Notes: generated from the sequence alone by a model not told the origin. DNA of 64,000 nucleotides from Brucella cytisi (GCA_012103075.1 JAAVLQ010000002.1:761001-825000), one strand, 5' to 3'. Positions 21,902 to 31,791 are shown, numbered from the stretch's first letter. Made by a program: numbers and translations.

Positions 21902-22975
21902 CTATTTGTCGAACAGAAACAGGGCGTGTTCAGGTATGTGGATTTCAACATTGGCGCCGGGCTGATGGCTTTCCTGAGCGTCGACCATGATGTGCCGATC
22001 CCCGACGCGGATCATGTGTCTCCAGAGGCCACCGGGATAGCTGGTCTGCTCCACCGTGCCGTTGAGGGCTAATTCGGACGTCGGGGAGTTCCGATCAACT
22101 CCCAGCTTGGTGAGACAGGCTGCTTCGCTGCGGAAACGAGCCGATGCCATGCCATCGGACAGATTTCGGCGTCCTGCCGAAATCGTGCTCGCCTTGTTGT
22201 TGGCGCCTGCTGCGATCTCGATACGGTCGGCTTTGATCTGGATTGGTACTTCGATCAGATTCTCAGCGCCCATAAATGCCGCGACGAAATCCGAGGCGGG
22301 GTGGTTGTAAACCTCTTCTGGAGCACCTGCCTGAGCAATTTCGCCATTATTGAGAATGACGATACGGTCGGCCATGACCATGGCTTCTTCCCGATCATGC
22401 GTTACGTGAACAGCTGTAATGCCGAGACGGCGCTGCAAAGCGCTGATCTCATGGCGAACCGATAGTCTGATGCGTGCATCGAGATTGGAGAGCGGCTCAT
22501 CGAGGAGCAGGATGTCAGGCTGAATGGCCAGAGCGCGCCCGAGGGCGACGCGCTGGCGTTGTCCGCCGGAAAGGGCGGCAGGTTTGCGCTCCAGCAAAGC
22601 ATCCAGCCCCAGCAGGCGAGCAACTTCATCAACCTTCTGCTTGATGGTCTCCTTCGTCGTGCCACGAATACGCAGACCATAACCCATGTTCTGCGCGACA
22701 GTCATATGCGGCCAGAGCGCGTACGACTGGAAGACAAGGGCCATTCCGCGCTTATCCGGGGGCAATTTGGTGACGTCTCTGCCGTCTACGCGGATCGCAC
22801 CGTTGGACGGCATGTTGAAGCCCGCAATCGCACGCAGCAGGGTTGTCTTGCCGCACCCAGACGAGCCGAGAAGCGCGACGAACTCACCCTTCTTGACGGA
22901 TAGATTTACGCCTTTGAGAACTTCATTGTTGCCATAACGAACGCGCGCGTCCGCCACCTCCAAAAACGCTGGCAT
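21902..22975 (-). CDS. ABC transporter ATPase (MalK/PotA type)
   Basis: An intact 357-residue ATPase with Walker A GSSGCGKTT, signature LSGGQRQR, Walker B ILLLDEPLSNLDA and switch His in AVHVTHD. A C-terminal TOBE regulatory domain follows. The start MPAFLEVADARV is preceded by GGGGAGGAG; an upstream extension is not supported. First gene of the minus-strand operon. Confidence 0.88.
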   Translation of the reverse strand: MPAFLEVADARVRYGNNEVLKGVNLSVKKGEFVALLGSSGCGKTTLLRAIAGFNMPSNGAIRVDGRDVTKLPPDKRGMALVFQSYALWPHMTVAQNMGYGLRIRGTTKETIKQKVDEVARLLGLDALLERKPAALSGGQRQRVALGRALAIQPDILLLDEPLSNLDARIRLSVRHEISALQRRLGITAVHVTHDREEAMVMADRIVILNNGEIAQAGAPEEVYNHPASDFVAAFMGAENLIEVPIQIKADRIEIAAGANNKASTISAGRRNLSDGMASARFRSEAACLTKLGVDRNSPTSELALNGTVEQTSYPGGLWRHMIRVGDRHIMVDAQESHQPGANVEIHIPEHALFLFDK

Positions 22976-23017
22976 AAGCGTCTCCTCCCCGTGATCGCCG
23001 GCTGATTTTATTTTTTC

Positions 23018-23031
23018 TGCACAGCCGTGCA
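23018..23031. promoter_or_regulatory. Candidate LacI operator 2
   Basis: TGCACAGCCGTGCA lies 43 bp upstream of the ATPase start and matches the core of the palindrome at 21785-21800 at 13 of 14 positions. Together they suggest dual operators for the operon's own LacI protein. Confidence 0.6.
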
Positions 23032-23174
23032 AATTGGATTGAAGCATCTTTAAGCCACCTCGACAAGCCGCAAAAGTGAAGTTGCGCTGAAAAACTATCT
23101 TCAGTTCCATTTTGGAACGTCGTCTAGGCGCTGTTTAGCGAGAATTTATAACAGCTGTATGACGTAAAGACGAA

Positions 23175-23206
23175 GACGTGGACAGCTTTGCAAAGCTGTC
23201 CACGTC
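23175..23206. repeat. 32-bp perfect palindrome
   Basis: GACGTGGACAGCTTTG (23175-23190) is followed directly by its exact complement CAAAGCTGTCCACGTC (23191-23206), with no loop. It lies between the end of the sitD-like gene and the start of the next operon, both on the minus strand. It may be the terminator of the sit operon, though only TTCGTCTTT follows. Confidence 0.75.
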
Positions 23207-23263
23207 GCACGCAAGCAGGTCCGACGGAGAGTGTACAGGACCCAGCTTGTTATGAGCGTTCAG

Positions 23264-24111
23264 TCAAACTTCTTCTGCACGTTCTTCGAACTTGGCATTT
23301 CTCCGGGAAGAGTAGATGAACGCGGCGAGAAACATTGCGGTCATCAGCAGAACGATTGTTGGAGCGGGCGCGCTGTCGATGAAAAAAGCCAGATAGACAC
23401 CGAAGAAGGATGCGGTGACCGCAATTGTTACGGCGAGCAACATCATGGTGCTGAATTTGCGTGTGAGCAGAAACGCAATTGCACCGGGCGCAATCAACAT
23501 GGCGATAGCCAGAATGATGCCTACGGCCTTCAAAACGCCGACAATTGTAAGTGAAATCAGGCAAAGCAAACCGTAATGCAGCAGGCGGACCGGTAGGCCG
23601 ACGGCTCTGGCTTGTGCCGGATCGAAAGCGTGCAGTAGGAAGTCGCGCCATTTGACCACAAGAATGCCGGCGGTCAGTGCGGCGATAATGGCCGTTTCGA
23701 TGAGGTCGGACAATGTTATTCCGAGCATGTCGCCGAACAGGATATGATCGAGATGCACTGTCGAGCGGATCGCAACATAAAGAACCGGGCCAAGACCGAA
23801 CATGCCGGAGAATACGATGCCCATCACCGTATCCTGCTTGATGCGGCTGTTTTCGGTGAGGTAGCCGGTTGCAAGGGCGCAGGCCACGCCCGCTACGAAG
23901 GCTCCGATACCGAAGGGTATTCCGATAATATAGGCGACAACCACACCCGGAAGAACAGCGTGGCTGATCGCGTCCCCATCAATGACCAGCCCTTGAGGAC
24001 CAGAAAGCACGACAGCAATGCTGTTGGTATCGCGATGAGCACGGAAATAGCCAGCGCATAGCGCATGAACTCGAACTGAAACGGTGAGGCCAGCATATCC
24101 AGAATGGTCAT
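23264..24111 (-). CDS. sitD: Manganese/iron ABC transporter permease SitD
   Basis: ABC-3 family permease of the SitABCD/MntABCD importer, with multiple membrane spans. The start [16 protein letters not shown] overlaps the sitC stop. A run of four C at about 23975 should be five; the repair reads LKGWSLMGDAISHAVLPGV, the family signature. About 282 residues. The C-terminal acidic tail KFEERAEEV is normal for alphaproteobacterial SitD. Confidence 0.88.
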
Positions 24112-24969
24112 TGCTGGAACTCCCTTAGAGCGATTGCCGCTTTGCGGCGTGCGGCCAGCAGCCCATGCTTTGGAGCAAGCAGAAATACACTGAGGAAGAC
24201 AAGCGTCTGGAGAACGACGATGATGCCTCCCGTCGCACCGTCCAGAAAATAGCTTACATAGGCTCCTGTGAAGCTTGTGACGGAGCCGATAGCAACAGCA
24301 ATCCAAAGCAGTCGCGAAAACCGGTCTGTCAGTAGATATGCGGTTGCACCGGGCGTTACCACCATACAGATGACGAGAAAGGCACCAACCGTCTGCATCG
24401 CGGCGACAGTCGATGCCGACAGCAATGTGAAGAACATGATCTTCAACAGATTGGGCTTGAGACCGATCGAACGCGCATGGTTTTCATCGAAGAACACTAC
24501 CATCAGATCTTTCCACTTCAAAAAGAAGCAGCGACAGGGAAACGAAGCCGATGATTGCCAGTTGTAGAGTATCCTCCGGTGTGATGGCGAGGATATTGCC
24601 GAGAACGATGGTCTGAATGCTGACGGCCGTCGGCTTCAACGAGATCATGAAGAGGCCAAGTCCGAAGAATGACGAGAAGATCAGACCGATGATAGCATCT
24701 TCCTTCAGCTTTGTACGTTGGTTGAGAAAGAGCATCGCTGCTGCGGCGAGACCGCCAGAGAAAAATGCGCCGATGGAGAAGGGAAGGCCAAGCATATAAG
24801 CACCCGCAACGCCGGGGACGATGGAATGGGATAGAGCGTCGCCAATCAGCGACCAACCTTTCAGCATGAGATAAGCCGAAAGAAAGGCACATACCCCGCC
24901 CACCAGCGCCGAAACCCACATCGCATTCAGCATGTAGCTATAACTGAACGGCTCAAGTAATACGGTCAT
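24108..24969 (-). CDS. sitC: Manganese/iron ABC transporter permease SitC
   Basis: A second ABC-3 permease with the paralogous motif [23 protein letters not shown]. An extra base in the A run near 24520 splits the gene ([22 protein letters not shown] expected). About 286 residues. The start overlaps the sitB stop by four bases and the end overlaps the sitD start, so the operon is tightly coupled. Confidence 0.88.
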
Positions 24970-25871
24970 TGTTCCCGGCTCCGTTTGCGGGTCGCGGAGT
25001 CTTCGTTCTCATAAACAACAAACGGGCGCTCATCGTCAGTTATGACGCTGACGGCGCCTCGTCCTGCACCGCTAGTCTCGCCGAGTACAAGATGGCGCAG
25101 CACGCCGCCGAAAGTCTTTTCGAGGTTCTGTTGTGTGAAAACCTCCGCAGTCGGCCCGTAACCGAGAACTGTTCGTTTCAGTAATACGGTTCGGTCGCAG
25201 AATTCGGGAACACTGCCAAGATTGTGGGTCGAGACCAGCATGACGCGCCCCTCATCTCGCAAACTGCGAAGAAGTGTGACGATTGCTTCTTCGGTCTTCA
25301 CATCTACGCCAGTGAAGGGTTCATCCAGAAGAATGACGCGCCCGTCTTGTGCGAGCGCTCGCGCAAGAAATACCCGTTTCTTTTGCCCGCCTGAAAGCTC
25401 ACCGATCTGTCGATGACGAAATTCAAGCATATTCACGCGATCAAGCGCTTTTTCTACGGCTTCTTTGTCGGCGCGGCGCGGGATGCGCATCATGCCCATA
25501 TGGCCGTAGCGCCCCATCATGACGACATCTTCGACGAGAACCGGAAAGTTCCAGTCGACGTCCTCACTTTGCGGGACGTAGGCCACTAGGTTCTTCTTGA
25601 GAGCAGCCCCAACCGGCATTCCGAGAATAGATATTTCGCCCTTGGCTAGTTTGACAAACCCCATAATCGCTTTGAACAGGGTCGACTTGCCGGATCCGTT
25701 GACGCCGACAAGCGCTGTAATCGTTCCGGTTGGGGTCGTAAAACTTGCATTGTGTAAAGCCGTATGGCCGTTTCGATACGTGACAGTTGCATTTTTCACG
25801 TTGATACCGTCGACCGCGCTTTTATCCAGCATGGCGAAGGTATCTCCATGAAGGTCTATGGGTGCATTCAT
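24966..25871 (-). CDS. sitB: Manganese/iron ABC transporter ATPase SitB
   Basis: An intact 301-residue ATPase. Walker A is GVNGSGKST, the signature is LSGGQKKR, Walker B is [12 protein letters not shown], and the H-loop is [34 protein letters not shown] is characteristic of the metal-importer subfamily. The start overlaps the sitA stop. Confidence 0.92.
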   Translation of the reverse strand: MNAPIDLHGDTFAMLDKSAVDGINVKNATVTYRNGHTALHNASFTTPTGTITALVGVNGSGKSTLFKAIMGFVKLAKGEISILGMPVGAALKKNLVAYVPQSEDVDWNFPVLVEDVVMMGRYGHMGMMRIPRRADKEAVEKALDRVNMLEFRHRQIGELSGGQKKRVFLARALAQDGRVILLDEPFTGVDVKTEEAIVTLLRSLRDEGRVMLVSTHNLGSVPEFCDRTVLLKRTVLGYGPTAEVFTQQNLEKTFGGVLRHLVLGETSGAGRGAVSVITDDERPFVVYENEDSATRKRSREQ

Positions 25872-26768
25872 TGTTTGAGCCCTTGGGCAATCGTGCTGGA
25901 GGTGACTTTCAGGAGATCAATATATGTCGGCACGGGACCATCGGGGTCCGAAAGTGAATCAACATAGAGAATACCGGCATATTTTGCGCCGGTCTCACGA
26001 GCGACCTGCTTGGCTGGGGCAGGAGAAACCGTGCTTTCGGAAAAGACAGCCGTAATGCCATTTTCACGCACTGCATCAATCACTTTTCGCACCTGCTGTG
26101 GAGTGCCCTGTTGGTCTGCATTGATTGGCCAGAGATAAAGCTCTTTCAAACCGAAGTCCCGAGCCAGATAGGAGAATGCGCCTTCACTTGAAACGAGCCA
26201 ACGCTTGTCTTCAGGAATAGCTGCCAGCTCAGCCCGGATAGGATCGATCGTCGCTTTAATCTTCGCTTTGTAAATCTCTGCATTTGCCTTGTAGATGTTA
26301 GCGTTCGCCGGATCATTTTTGACAAACGCATCCCGAATATTGTCGACATAGATCAATGCGGCATTCGGTGACATCCGTGCATGCGGATTTGGCTTGCCGC
26401 TATAAGGTCCCTCGCTGATATCGATTGGCTCAACGCCATCGGAAACAACTGCGCTTGGAACATCCTTGAGACGCGAAAAGAATTTTTCGAACCATAGTTC
26501 CAGACCAAGGCCATTCCAGAGGACCAGCTTGGCGTCCTGAGCTTTAATCAGGTCTCCCGGTGTTGGCTGATAATTGTGGATCTCGGCACCGCTTCGTGAT
26601 TGACTCAACCGTCGCGGCATCACCCGCAACATTCTGCGCAATATCGGCGATAACAGTGAATGTCGTCACGGCCTTGAATTTCTCCGCAAAAGCAACGCTT
26701 GCGCTTGTCCAGAGAAGAGCCCCGCTCACGAGACTGAGTGTCGTTGTTCGTAAAATATGACGCAGCAT
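25868..26768 (-). CDS. sitA: Manganese/iron-binding lipoprotein-type protein SitA
   Basis: Periplasmic metal-binding protein of the cluster A-I family. A signal peptide ends SVAFA, then [22 protein letters not shown]. Metal ligands are expected at His in [11 protein letters not shown], His in [10 protein letters not shown], Glu in VSSEGAFSY and an Asp near the C-terminus ([11 protein letters not shown]). Two bases are missing near 26590 ([11 protein letters not shown] expected). It is the first gene of sitABCD, which imports Mn(II) and Fe(II) and is usually repressed by Mur/MntR or Fur. Confidence 0.9.
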
Positions 26769-26793
26769 ATCCAAATCCTTGTTGCCAATCAGT

Positions 26794-26851
26794 TGCAATT
26801 GCATAGCCGATCGCTGTTTTACGATCAAGTGCTATTGCGAACCATTTGCAA
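26794..26851. promoter_or_regulatory. Candidate Mur/Fur-type operators upstream of sitA
   Basis: Two symmetric elements precede sitA: the perfect palindrome TGCAATTGCA at 26794-26803, and TTGCGAACCATTTGCAA at 26835-26851, whose ends TTGC/GCAA are inverted. AT-rich TGCAA-based palindromes are the known Mur-responsive type in Rhizobiales. The assignment rests on motif resemblance and position only. Confidence 0.45.
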
Positions 26852-26912
26852 AAGAATAATCGGCGTTCGGCGTTCGAGATTCCGATTGCACGTTTAAATT
26901 GCGTTATTGTAA

Positions 26913-27733
26913 TGGTTTAAGCTTAGTGGCTGTATTCTTGGCAGGTGCACGACAGGGAGGTCGTGCGCGACTACCCAAAACGGGCTGGCTAGTTACCACG
27001 GAGATGGCACGATCATCATTATCCTACGAGAACACGCCAGCAATTTAAAATGGTATTCTTCTGTGGAGACGGATGAGAAATCTAGTTTCCCAGCCGGAAC
27101 TGTTTTCATTGTTCCGGCTTTTACAACTTTATCAATTAACTGGTCTGATCCCGTCGAAATCATAATCATGCAGCCTGATCAGCAACTTTTTCAGGATAGT
27201 TTTTCTCAGAGTTCTCTATTCAAGGAAAACAACAGCACCAAGAACGTTACGAGTTTCTCATGCAAAGATTGCAAGCCGCTATCTCATTTGATCTGGGATG
27301 AAATTTGCCAGCGAGGCGGGCAGGATGAAGCTTACCTGAATGTTCTAGGGTTGGTTCTAATGCGCACGATCGCACGCGTCTTGTTGAATGAGCGCGCTTC
27401 GACTGACATTAAGATCGGACTTAGCAATCAGCGTGTCATCAGATATAAGCGTATCTCAACCAAAACTTTCACAAGCCTCTTTCGGTTCCGGATATGGCTG
27501 CGTTGTTGGGAATTTCCGCAGGCCATTTTTCGACGTGCTTTCGAAAGAGTTTTGGACAGACGCCTCACCAATACCTGATGGAACTGAGACTTGACGAAGC
27601 TGAACGGTACCTCAGAAAAACATCGATGCCAGTAAACGAGATCGCGCGCAATTTGAATTTTTCCAGTCAGAGCCATCTCACGACGGCTTTGCGAAAACAT
27701 CGACAGCTCACTCCGGGCGAATTACGAAAGTAG
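26913..27733 (+). CDS. AraC-family transcriptional regulator
   Basis: The C-terminal DNA-binding half is clear: MAALLGISAGHFSTCFRKSF then NEIARNLNFSSQSHLTTALRKH. The N-terminal half (FPAGTVFIVPAFTTLSINW) looks like an effector domain. Two single-base insertions near 27468 and 27495 break the frame between the halves. The open frame begins after a stop at 26910 with no ATG; GTG 27063 is an available start, but coding character extends upstream (YHGDGTIIIILREHASNLKW), so the true start is unclear. It is divergent from sitABCD; no target is evident. Confidence 0.7.
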
Positions 27734-27826
27734 AACTAGGGGGCTTGGTACAATTTCACGGCACACGGCCCGTCTTCACGGAGCAATTGATCCGAGTGGT
27801 GGCAACATCGGGTACAAGACAGTTGA

Positions 27827-28066
27827 TCAATTTGAGACGCTGGTCGGCTTTCGTTTCAACCATTTGCGCCAGATGTGGATTTCACTTCTGCGGCGCAAGC
27901 GACGGACTCGATGAGAATCGTGAGAAAGCACGATAAGTCCAAGTGGAAGCATCCAGAAACCGAGAATCGGGAGAAAACCAAGCGAGCCGCCGACGACGAG
28001 CGTGCCACCAAGCATGCGCCGCATCATGACTGATTGTGGCATTGGGATTCGCCGACCAAGAATCAC
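27827..28066 (-). CDS. Small predicted membrane protein
   Basis: A protein of about 79 residues with a hydrophobic glycine-rich hairpin (GGTLVVGGSLGFLPILGFWM, then LPLGLIVLSHD) and a basic tail. Similar short proteins are common in alphaproteobacteria, function unknown. A second frame from 28103 (MTNTPKRPEKSHRDS) could be its true N-terminus joined by an indel. Confidence 0.55.
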   Translation of the reverse strand: MILGRRIPMPQSVMMRRMLGGTLVVGGSLGFLPILGFWMLPLGLIVLSHDSHRVRRLRRRSEIHIWRKWLKRKPTSVSN

Positions 28067-28276
28067 GATGGCTTTTTTCCGGGCGTTTCGGCGTATTCGT
28101 CACTCACAGGCGCATCTCTTAGGCTGATATGTTACAATTCACAGGATGAAAACGTCCCAGAGAATATAGGGTTTTTGTCCCATAATGCAAAAAGATGAAA
28201 AAAAAATGGATTTAGCCCTTTGCAAACGCGAAATCCTTTTGCTATACGCCACCTCGCTGACACGACGAGCACCTGT

Positions 28277-28351
28277 TCCCCGGTAGCTCAGCGGTAGAGC
28301 AACCGGCTGTTAACCGGTTGGTCGCTGGTTCGAATCCGGCCCGGGGAGCCA
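28277..28351 (+). tRNA. tRNA-Asn (GTT)
   Basis: A complete cloverleaf: acceptor TCCCCGG/CCGGGGA, D loop AGCGGTA, anticodon loop CTGTTAA (GTT), T loop TTCGAAT, and encoded CCA. It borders the prophage region and is probably the integration site used by the truncated integrase just downstream. Confidence 0.95.
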
Positions 28352-28437
28352 CTTTGATTTTTGGGTTACAAAAATCAAAAATTTAGCTCAGCAAAATCAA
28401 TCACTTATATTAAGTCGCTTTAACTTGTATACGATCC

Positions 28438-28875
28438 TTGGTCCGTTTGGGTTATATTCTCGGCTACAAAACGGGTTACAGAGCGGGTGTTTGCGATTGT
28501 CAGCCTATCACAAAATACGCCCAACGTCAGCCGAGCGGTATATATCGCTATTACCGTCGCGTGCCGGTGGAAGTGGCTCAGCACGATAAGCGCACCTTCA
28601 TAAAAGTTAGCCTTAAAACGAAGAACCACAAAGAGGCGCTTGAGAAAGCTCAAGGCGTGCACGATGCGACCGAACGACTTTGCTCGGCCATGGCTTCAGG
28701 CAACGATAATAAGCCGGAGTGGGAGCGATACGACGCAGCGATACGCACAACTCAATCGCTGGGATTCGCATATCGGCCCGTTGCCGAGATTGCGGCCGGA
28801 AACTTCGATGATCTGTACGTTCGATCCAAACAAGCCGCTGAACTGTCAGATACCGATGCCGCAAAGCTCGCCGTA
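28438..28875 (+). pseudogene. Phage integrase, N-terminal fragment
   Basis: The N-terminal part of a tyrosine-recombinase-type integrase (IYRYYRRVPVEVAQHDKRTF, then KVSLKTKNHKEALEKAQ). It reads normally to about residue 146 and then runs into unrelated sequence; no catalytic domain with R-H-R-Y follows. Placement about 90 bases after tRNA-Asn is typical of an element integrated there. The element can no longer excise by itself. Confidence 0.7.
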
Positions 28876-29143
28876 AAGTTCCGTCTTGCAATCAGCGTCT
28901 TCTGCGCCCTCAAGCTCATTATTGAGGAAAGCCGAACCGCTCTCACAAACGACGTCGTTTTCCGCGGTATCGGATCGCGCTCCTCGACTTTTGCCGTGAA
29001 ACCTTCCTTGAATAGCGCCTTGGTAATGAGGCCGGCCTGCTTCTTCTGCACCTCGTCGTCTGTGTCTAGGACAGCGCAATGTCAAGCATGGGGTCGGTTG
29101 CGACGGCAGCAACTTGCGATGTGTTAACCATGTCTGTAATCAT
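28876..29143 (-). pseudogene. Truncated phage-type protein of unknown function
   Basis: A minus-strand frame reading MVNTSQVAAVATDPMLDIAL, then LDTDDEVQKKQAGLITKALF after one missing base near 29068, then FTAKVEERDPIPRKTTSFVR. It stops making sense where the integrase fragment ends, so both were probably cut by one deletion. I do not recognise the family. Confidence 0.45.
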
Positions 29144-29178
29144 AGAATTCAATCGATTCGAACCTTGAAAGGACTGGG

Positions 29179-29387
29179 ATGAGCAGATCAACATTGAAGG
29201 GTGGGCGGTACATCGGCGGACGATACAAAGCGTCAAACGGAATTAACGACACCGGTCAGTGGTTGATCAGAAAGTTCAAAAGCCAGTCGAGATGGGCGAA
29301 CGGCAGGCGGTAGGAATGAACTACCGCGATGCCAAGGAACTGAGCGATTTGCTTAACTCGCTAGAAGAGCGACGCCGGGCCTGCTGA
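29179..29387 (+). CDS. Small phage-type open frames
   Basis: Two linked short frames: MSRSTLKGGRYIGGRYKASN (29179-29313, preceded by AAAGGA), and MGERQAVGMNYRDAKELSDL ending RRRAC (29292-29387). They overlap and may be one gene with an indel near 29285. Function unknown; a basic first half suggests nucleic-acid contact. Confidence 0.35.
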
Positions 29388-29451
29388 CGGTCTGGAACAC
29401 TTCGCTATGATATTGTAGTGCTTAGCCCCGGCTTTCAACGCGGGGGTAAGC

Positions 29452-30262
29452 ATGACTTGGGGCTTTGTCGTAGGCGGACATTATAACAGGCGGAAAGACA
29501 TTCAGGTCAGTTTGCTGGCCAGCAACAGGGTGGCATCGTTACTCCATCCAACCATACGTTGTAATTATCATCACCGGCAAGGCTGGCAGTCATTACGGCT
29601 ATGAAGACCAACACCTGCCCGATGGACGTTTTGACTATTATGGTGAAGGTCAAGTCGGCGACATGGAAATGGTCCGCGGCAATAAAGCAATTCGCGACCA
29701 TGCTATGTTGGGCAAGGATCTACTCCTTTTGAAAGCCTCGGGAAAGGCAAAGATCTGATCTTCCCCGGCAGCTTTATCTGCGAGAGTTGGCGATGGGGAC
29801 AGTCGCCCGATCGCAACAATGATATGCGCAAGGCCATAATCTTCGAACTTAGAAATCTCGAGAATATTGTAGAAACCGTCGATGATGATCAACCCGACCC
29901 CACCCTTGACTTGGCTGCCATGCGGCGCCTTGCAAAAGGCCGCCGGCAGCCGAGAGGGTGAGACATCAAGCCGAACCATCTATGAAAGAAGCCGACACGT
30001 TCGGGATTACGTGCTAGCTCGTGCCTACGGTCATTGTGAGGGGCTGCGGGTGCCCAGCGCCCTTTCTGCGCGTCAACGGGCAACCTTACCGGAACCTCAT
30101 CATATCCGTCGAGTGAGCGACGGCGGCCCTGATGACCCCAGCTATGTGATTGCGCTTTGCCCAACCTGCCATCGCAAAGTTCATCATGGACAGGGTGGCG
30201 TCACATACAACGATACGTTACTCAAGAAGATGCCATCTATCGAGCCGCCGGCGACTGGCTAA
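29452..30262 (+). CDS. McrA-like HNH restriction endonuclease
   Basis: The N-terminal two thirds match the DNA-reading domain of modification-dependent HNH enzymes: TWGFVVGGHYNRRKDI, GYEDQHLPDGRFDYYGEGQV, AIRDHAMLGKDLLLF, then SPDRNNDMRKAIIFELR. The C-terminal domain is a zinc-type HNH: CEGCGCPAPF, LEPHHIRRVSDGGPDDPSY, ALCPTCHRKVHHG. At least five small indels break the frame (near 29505, 29567, 29730, 29960 and 30045). The repaired protein is about 270 residues. It likely cuts modified foreign DNA. Whether it is functional depends on the indels being artefacts. Confidence 0.7.
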
Positions 30263-30545
30263 AGCTGGGTTTCAAAACGGCGCCTCCTTCAAAAGCTTCC
30301 CGCATTCCCCGCCCGCAACCTTCCCATGCGGCTTTCGCCAGTTGCCCGGCCTCGAGCTCGTCCATTTCCTTAAGGTCGGTCTTTCCCAACTCTTGCAGAT
30401 ATGAACCAACCGCCTCAACGCCGGTATCAAGGGCCCGCAGTTCGTAAGGGTCGAGCCTCTTGCGGTGCCGGATATGCTCGGCGATGTCGGCGCATTCCTT
30501 GCACAGCCAGCGGATAGGTTCAGGTCTGCCCCGGTGGGAGCCTGC
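30237..30545 (-). pseudogene. 5'-truncated phage-type protein
   Basis: The minus frame reads WLCKECADIAEHIRHRKR, LDPYELRALDTGVEAVGSYL and MDELEAGQLAKAAWEGCG before its stop at 30237-30239, inside the end of the HNH gene. The reading begins at the IS66 remnant near 30545, so the IS probably removed the start. The Cys pair and helical character are visible; function unknown. Confidence 0.45.
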
Positions 30546-31302
30546 CAGTGCAGCGCAGCAGCTTGGATAAAAGCATCAAGAGGCTGTCTTGTACGGCCAA
30601 GCTGAGCGCGATGCTGCCGAACGGGGTCAACGTGACGGTGGAATGCAGCGATGTCGATGGTCTGGCGGCAATCATAGGAGCGTTGAGTCATGTTCAGACT
30701 GGACGCTGATCTGAAGGTCTAACTCCATCAGGAGCCGATCGACTTCCGCGCGGGCATCAACAGCCTTGCGGTCCCGGTGCAAGAGGTGATGGAGCTAGAC
30801 CCGTTTGCTCCATCGGTGTTTGCCTTCTGCAATCGTCGGCGTGACCGGTGAAGCTTTTGTTCTTTGATCGGTCCGGGTTTGTGATGGTCCTGACGAAATT
30901 GACGGAAGACAGGTTCCGATGGCCCCGCCGGGAGACTGCGGTGGTGACGCTGACGACAGAGCAGCTGCATTGGATCCTCGATGGCATCGATATCGATGCG
31001 ATGAACCAATGGGATTACCTGACGCGTTACACCAGCGACGGCAGGATGCCGATCGATAACAATATTCTGGAACGTGACATCAGAGTTTTTGCGACCGGAA
31101 GAAAATCGTGGCTGTTCAGCGGCACTGCTGACGGAGCGGGGCCAGCGCAGTGATCTATAGTTTGATGCTGACATGCCGCGCCTGTGGCGTCGACCCTCTG
31201 ATCTGGCTGCGGCACGTGCTCACTGAATTGCCGCAGCGGGGCGAAGCGACCGACATCGGCGACCTTTTGTCATTCAACTTCTCCAAGACAATTACCCAAT
31301 AA
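30546..31302 (+). mobile_element. IS66-family remnant with tnpB-tnpC fusion
   Basis: The end of TnpA is seen near 30590-30710 (LSAMLPNGVNVTVECSDVDG). TnpB starts at 30690 ([42 protein letters not shown]). At about 31005 the frame passes directly from TnpB ([11 protein letters not shown]) into the C-terminus of the TnpC transposase ([20 protein letters not shown], then LSFNFSKTITQ). Most of tnpC and all of the left end are missing, so the element is dead. Small indels occur near 30722 and 31135. Confidence 0.8.
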
Positions 31303-31350
31303 AGCTAGGTACCGCTAGCATCCGAGCGCGATTACCTCTGAAGAAGCCGT

Positions 31351-31497
31351 CTAGGTGCATCGAAAATAGCGCTTACGTTCGTCATCATCTGCCAGTTCCG
31401 GGTATGCCGCAACCAAGTCGGCAAATTCCCGTTCCAGTACCGTGACGTCATAGGCCAGATAGTTCTGTGCTTTCGTGTTGTCAGCTTTATTCTGCAT
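31351..31497 (-). CDS. Short hypothetical protein
   Basis: A 48-residue frame starting MQNKADNTKAQNYLAYDVTV and preceded by GAGGAGATACC, a good ribosome site. It is acidic (EFADLVAAYPELADDDERKR) and may be cut at its end by the IS66 insertion. No family recognised. Confidence 0.45.
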   Translation of the reverse strand: MQNKADNTKAQNYLAYDVTVLEREFADLVAAYPELADDDERKRYFRCT

Positions 31498-31680
31498 GGT
31501 ATCTCCTCGTGTTTTGGTGGTTGGTTTTGGTAAGTTAACACGCCGCACGGCGCATCCGTTAATGGATTGGTTTATTTTGATAAACTTAATCCTACTGTTT
31601 TAGTGTAATTAATACTTGGTTTTAACTGTTGCATACGGCAAATGTTTATGTATATTCGCCCAACTCTTGGGAGGGAGTTA
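31498..31680. other. AT-rich gene-free stretch
   Basis: No convincing gene. Several TAATTA/TTAACA motifs and a low GC content contrast with the flanks and could hold a promoter for the hairpin array to the right. Confidence 0.4.
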
Positions 31681-31723
31681 GACCGCCGGGCGCGCACCGT
31701 CCGCTGCCGGGCGGTTTTATTTT
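31681..31723 (+). terminator. Factor-independent terminator
   Basis: ACCGCC (31682-31687) pairs with GGCGGT, followed by TTTATTTT, on the plus strand. It precedes the C-rich hairpin array. Confidence 0.6.
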
Positions 31724-31791
31724 CCCTGCATATCAGCTATGCAATTTCTACCCTTGCAACGCACGGGTGGTGCACCTATTTACGCCTCGTT

